From positions 434,001 through 498,000 of the forward strand of contig BROI01000019.1 of the NCBI GenBank assembly GCA_027923505.1: a DNA stretch of 64,000 bases, read 5' to 3'. How positions within the stretch are numbered: the first letter of the stretch is position 1; every line of letters starts with the position of its first letter. This DNA comes from Mayamaea pseudoterrestris. Taxonomy: Eukaryota > Bacillariophyta > Bacillariophyceae > Sellaphorales > Sellaphoraceae. The position numbers were made by a program, and so were the translations under genes. This document shows, one piece after another, positions 59,325-64,000 of the stretch. The notes beneath the pieces were generated by a model that was not told the DNA's origin, made no database searches, and saw nothing but the letters and a program-made list of their open reading frames with translations.

Positions 59325-62300
59325 ATGGTTGCGATTACTGCGGAAGCTTTGCAGCTTCTCTGCACGAACGTTTTCGGACGAGACATCCAAGAAGCGTTCT
59401 TGTTTTGGAATGTAACCACCACTACCCAGATGTTGAGATTGACCAAGGAGCAACTTGAAGCCCCCTACTGGGTCGACAGAGCCGCCATCCAAGCTGGCGT
59501 TGGACAACCTGAAGGCGCGCAACCCGACGATGCGCCCGGCGACGAGCCGGCCGAGGAACCGGCCGAGGAACAAGCAGCCGCCGCCCCAGAACGATACGAA
59601 ACGACACTAGCACCAGTCTACGTGAACCTTGTCCTCGATGCATGCGAATGGTTTACCATGCACGACGGACCCCCGAACACCAAGAAGTGGGCGTTGCTTG
59701 ATTTAGGCAAGCTCGAGCGATACCAAGCGATTCTCGCGGAACAAGAAATCGCGCGGAAGCGTGAAGAAGGATACTACGTACTCGAGTCCAAGAAGAAGCA
59801 AGCCGAGCTACTTGCCAAGCAACTCGAAAATGAGACCATCAAGGCTGAGAAGGCCGAAAAGGAAGAAGATGCCAAGGGTCGTTTCTCGAACCTCAAGACG
59901 AAACGAGACTATAAGGACTACAAAACGTTCCAACATCCCCACGCGTGGTTGAGTTGGAGCGCGTCTACCAAGGCAATCGCCAAGCTCCATGGCTGTTCTA
60001 ACGTGCTCGACAGCAAGTACGTACCAGTCACGGAAGAAGAGAAATTAGAATTCGAGAATCAGCAAGTCTTCATGTACACTGCGTTTCGCAATTGTCTCGA
60101 AGTCCCTGGACACCAGTCGCTCCTGATGAAGTACGGCGACAAGTCTGACGCTCAAGGCGTCTATCGCGAACTCGCGACCAAGTTTGGTTCCGGCGAGTTA
60201 GCTACCATCCAAGCGAACGAACTGCAAGCCAAGCTTGCGACGATTCGCCTAGATTCGACCTGGACGAAAGGACACTACAAGTTCCTAAACTACATCGAAC
60301 AGCTCATGAAGAATCTCGAAGAGTTCCGTCCTGGAGTGACGGATGACAAGAAAAAGTACTACTGGCTCCGAGCTGCAGTGGAAGGCGACGAAGAATTCGG
60401 CCCCACATGCACGACGTTCGACCAGCACTTGCAATTTGAACGACGACGCATCATCAGTGCAAATGGTGACCCAGACGCCGTCGTGACGGAAGATTATGAC
60501 TGTCTTTTCGACATGTTGTCGCAGCAGGCTCTGCGCGTCGACAACAAGAACGCCAAGTTGAATAAGGGCAAGAAGAACGCCGACCGCCAAGCGAACAACG
60601 CGAACACTTCCGGACAAGGACGTGGTAATGGACGCGGTTCCGGTCGTGGCGGAGGACGCGGCGGCCAAGGCGGACGCGGCGGTGGACGAGACGGTGGACG
60701 CGGTTCCCAAGTGAGCCGTGGTTCCGGAGGACGAGGCTCTTCCGCGCCACTACCAGCAGCCGGTACGCAAGCGCATCGGGAACGATTCCCTGGTGATTAT
60801 CTGAACTTTGAACAGTTGTTGCAGAACCCCTGGTCGTACATGTCGTACGAACGACTCGGCCGACTTAACGAGGACGAATACGCTCAGCTCATGGCTCGAC
60901 GCGAAGCCGTCCCAAGACCAGCCACGACAAGACGCGCGAACAATGGCAACCGCGCGAATAACCAGCAGTCACAAGCGGCTGCCTCGGTGCCTGGTACAAT
61001 CCTGTATCAGAATGATGCTGTCTCGATCGCCCCGACGACAGCCACTCAAGGTGCACCGGATGACATGATTAGATCTTTCCTTGCGAACGCTGCGTCGTCT
61101 CGCACTCAAGCTGCGAATAACACCCAGCAAGAGTTTATGGGAAGCGATGGGCGTCGGTACCGCGCAATGGTATCGGTGCGCTACACTGTGAATCGAGCTC
61201 GCAGCAACGAGACCCGCCAAGGATCGCTGATTGACGGCGGTGCGAACGGTGGACTCGCTGGAAGCGATATGAGAATCTTGAGTACTACCAACCACACGTG
61301 TAACGTGACAGGTTTGAGCGACCACACGGTTCGCGACCTCCAAGTCGGAACTGGCGTCGCATTGATTGAGACTCGGACTGGACCCATTATCGGTCAGTTC
61401 AACCAGTATGCTTTGTACGACGGTGCTGAATCCATTCATGCACCATCGCAGCTTCGTTCGTTCGGCCATCTGATCGACGACGTTGCTCGCTCCCAGAATG
61501 GAACACAAGCCATTGTCACCAGTTGTGGCAAGACCATCCCCTTGGCGATCCGCGACGGTTTGCCTCGAATGGATATGCGTCCGCCGACGGACGCAGAGTT
61601 GGAAATGTATCCGACGGTCATTTTCTCTGCGGACACCCTTTGGGATCCGGCGGACTTGGACAATGAATGGAACGAAGAAGAACTTGAGTTTAATCGTCAC
61701 CTCGACGAATTGGAAGAAACCCACGGTTTCGTCGACGCCCGCATGGATGACTTCGGCGACGCCACCTACCGGAACAACATGAATTCAGTGGAACGTGTGG
61801 TGCAGTATGTCGATCGCAATCAGGCTGATACGACGCGCCAAGCCAATGCACGACGCATAATGCCACAAGAACCTGACTACCAAGCGCTTCGACCCTACCT
61901 TGGCTACACGCCACTTGAACGAGTCAAGCGCACCATTAAGAATACGACACAGCTTTTCCGTGCATCGGCACACACCCCATTTCGCCAACACTTTAAGTCG
62001 CGATTCCCTGCCGCCAATGTGGTTCGTTTCCATGACGATACGGCGACAGATACCTGGTTTTCCAAGGAAGCCGCCTTTAACGACGGAATCCGCGGCCATG
62101 GCGGATGCAAGATGATGCAACTGTTCGTCGGCAAGAAGAGTCTGCTGACGAGGGGATACCCACTGAGAACCGAGAGTGACATGCCCATGGCGCTCGAAGA
62201 CTTCATTCGAGACATTGGCGCTCCCGACTTGCTCATTAGCGATAACTCGCGAGTGCAGCTCGGGAAGCAAGTTGAAACCTTGTTGCGATTCTACGCGATT

Positions 62301-64000
62301 CGTGACCAACAGAGCGAGCCCGGATACCAGAACCAGAACCCTGCCGAGCGTCGCATCCAAGAAGTCAAGTCATCAGTCCAGAACATCATGAACCGTACGG
62401 GCGCACCCGCTGGAGCCTGGCTCCTATGCGCGCTGTACGTAATCGCCTTATTCAACAATCTGGCGACCGAGTCCCTCAACTGGAAGACCCCTACTGAAGC
62501 CGCCTTCAACCGAGTACCCGACATTTCGCCGTTCCTGCAGTTCAAGTTCTGGGAACGAGTCCTGTACGAAGCTGGAGCCGACGAGCCGCCGACATTTCCT
62601 CACACCAAGGAAGCAGCAGGACGCTGGGTCGGCATTGCAGAGAACAAGGGTGACATCCTCACGTACCAAGTTCGATCCGATCGGACTGGAATGGTTGTCG
62701 TCCGATCCAACGTTCGTCCCTTCTCCGAAGGACGTAACCTACGCGCTGAAGCTGAAAGCGCTCCTGAACCCGAGTCCGAACGACCACTGTTCGCGGAACC
62801 TGTCTTCGACGCGCGCCCCGCGCGTGAACGAGTCCAAGTCGAAACTGTCGACGAGTTTGACGATGAGTATGACCTAGTCGGTCCGGTGTTTGAACACGAC
62901 CTTACACCGACCCCAGCGCCTGATTCTGGGGGAACCGTGGATGAAGACGCATTCACGTTGGAAAGCGCTGCCGAGTTAGCCGGTCTGGATCCCGACGGAC
63001 CCATGCCGTCCTTTACTCCGGCTGAACTGATGGGACGCACTGTCCTTCTTGACGAGGAAGACGGCTCCACGCGACGTTACAAGGTTATCGAGCAACTAAA
63101 CGATCGCGATGAAGCCAACCACAAGATTATCAAGTTTCGATTGAGTCTCGGCGACGGCGACGTCGACGAGCTTATTACCTACAACGAACTAGCCGACCTG
63201 TGCGAACGGCAAGATTCTTTACGACTGGGGGACGATGACAACGACGACCAGTACTACAAGTTTGATTTCATTGACGGACATGAAGGTCCACTGACACAAG
63301 CCGACGCTACGTATCGCGGCTCATCCTACAACTTGCTCATCCAATGGGCAAATGGCGAGAAGACCTGGGAGCCACTCGCATTGATTATCAAGTCCGACCC
63401 TGTGACCGTTGCCGAGTACGGCAAGCGCAAGGGTATGCTGGAAAAGGATGGATGGAAGCGCTTGAGGCGCATGGCAGGACGCACTAAAATGTTTAACCGC
63501 ATGTGCAAGGCTGCAAAGAAGAACCGTGTCCAAGAAGCGCGTTTCAAGTTTGGCGTTCAAGTTCCTAATACCTGGAAGGAAGCGAACCGCCTCGACGCTG
63601 CTAATGGAAACACCCTGTGGGCTGACGCCGTCAAGACTGAGATGGAGCAGCTACACGAGTACGACACTTTCATCGACAAGGGCATCGGTGCCTTCATGGA
63701 AAGTGATTGGAAGCGCATCAACGCGCATCTTGTTTTCGACTGCAAGAACGATCTACGACGTAAGGCCCGACTCGTCGCCGGGGGACATTTGACCGCTCCG
63801 CCCAAGGACTCCGCCTACTCCGGCGTTGTATCTATGCGAAGCATCCGAACCATAGCACTGTTAGCTGAACTGAACGACCTCAAGTTTTGGGCTGCCGATG
63901 TCGGTAACGCCTACCTCGAGGCCAAGACCAAGGAAAAGGTCTACATTGTTGCCGGTCCCGAGTTTGGACCATTGGAAGGCCATACCTTGGTCATCTACAA
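59325..64000 (+). mobile_element. Whole-looking Copia-type LTR retrotransposon, gag-pol (runs off right edge)
   Basis: A single open frame runs from the ATG at 59,325 to the end of the window with no break seen. Parts in order: gag (about 59,325-60,570), an Arg/Gly-rich stretch that stands where a zinc knuckle often is (about 60,570-60,760), protease (around 61,215-61,260), integrase (about 61,900-62,660), an acidic linker and chromodomain-like part (about 62,700-63,420), and the first part of reverse transcriptase (from about 63,540; AADVGNAYLEAK near the edge). The integrase-before-RT order fixes it as Copia. Gag and pol are in one frame. An open frame of this length suggests a young insertion. 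RNase H and the 3' LTR lie outside the window. Confidence 0.9.

Overview
The window looks like nuclear DNA of a photosynthetic stramenopile, most likely a diatom. Three proteins (26,287-27,303; 47,025-48,161; 48,664-49,860) start with a signal peptide followed at once by a Phe-containing cleavage motif of the ASAFAP type and a Ser/Thr-rich transit stretch, which is the hallmark of import into a four-membrane red-lineage plastid. Introns are few, GT-AG and mostly 75-280 nt. Both ends of the window carry Copia retrotransposons of the kind common in diatoms. I could not search a database, so the species is open.

Layout. 1-3,946: a decayed Copia element on the minus strand that leaves the window on the left. 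3,990-8,340: gene-poor, repeat-rich DNA with three diverged units of a 170-bp satellite and a pair of 246-bp direct repeats. 8,397-52,989: a compact block of 20 protein genes. 53,000-58,650: a second gene-poor zone with a 183-bp minisatellite and a large 170-bp satellite array whose last 2,658 bp are a seemingly exact tandem duplication of a 1,329-bp block. 59,325-64,000: a whole-looking Copia element on the plus strand that leaves the window on the right.

Gene block in order: histone H2A (-), H2B (+), soluble-adenylyl-cyclase-like protein (+), MATE transporter (-), DIX-domain protein (-), eight-fold Tudor-like protein (+), a foldback/MITE-like insertion, unknown plastid protein (-), NIPA/ZC3HC1-like zinc-finger protein (+), phosphopantothenate-cysteine ligase (-), Snu114/EFTUD2 U5 snRNP GTPase (+), fatty acyl-AMP ligase with ACP domain and a CaaX end (-), METTL21-type methyltransferase (+), OB-fold-like unknown protein (-), GPALPP/DUF3752 protein (-), SulP transporter (+), RNase Z (-), PITALRE-type CDK (+), EF-hand/Tic20 plastid protein (-), three-RRM plastid RNA-binding protein (-), ABCF2/ARB1 (-). 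Strand switches at 14 of the 19 gene junctions, giving seven head-to-head pairs that share short promoters.

The genes do not form one pathway; they are mostly housekeeping (chromatin, splicing, tRNA 3' processing, ribosome assembly, CoA synthesis, transcription control) with some plastid and signalling genes. The most notable points are a 7-nt microexon that supplies part of the catalytic motif of RNase Z, an 18-nt microexon in ABCF2, canonical histone 3' stem-loops with the same stem at both histone genes, an EF-hand/Tic20 fusion, a FAAL-ACP protein ending in a prenylation box, and the higher-order satellite duplication.
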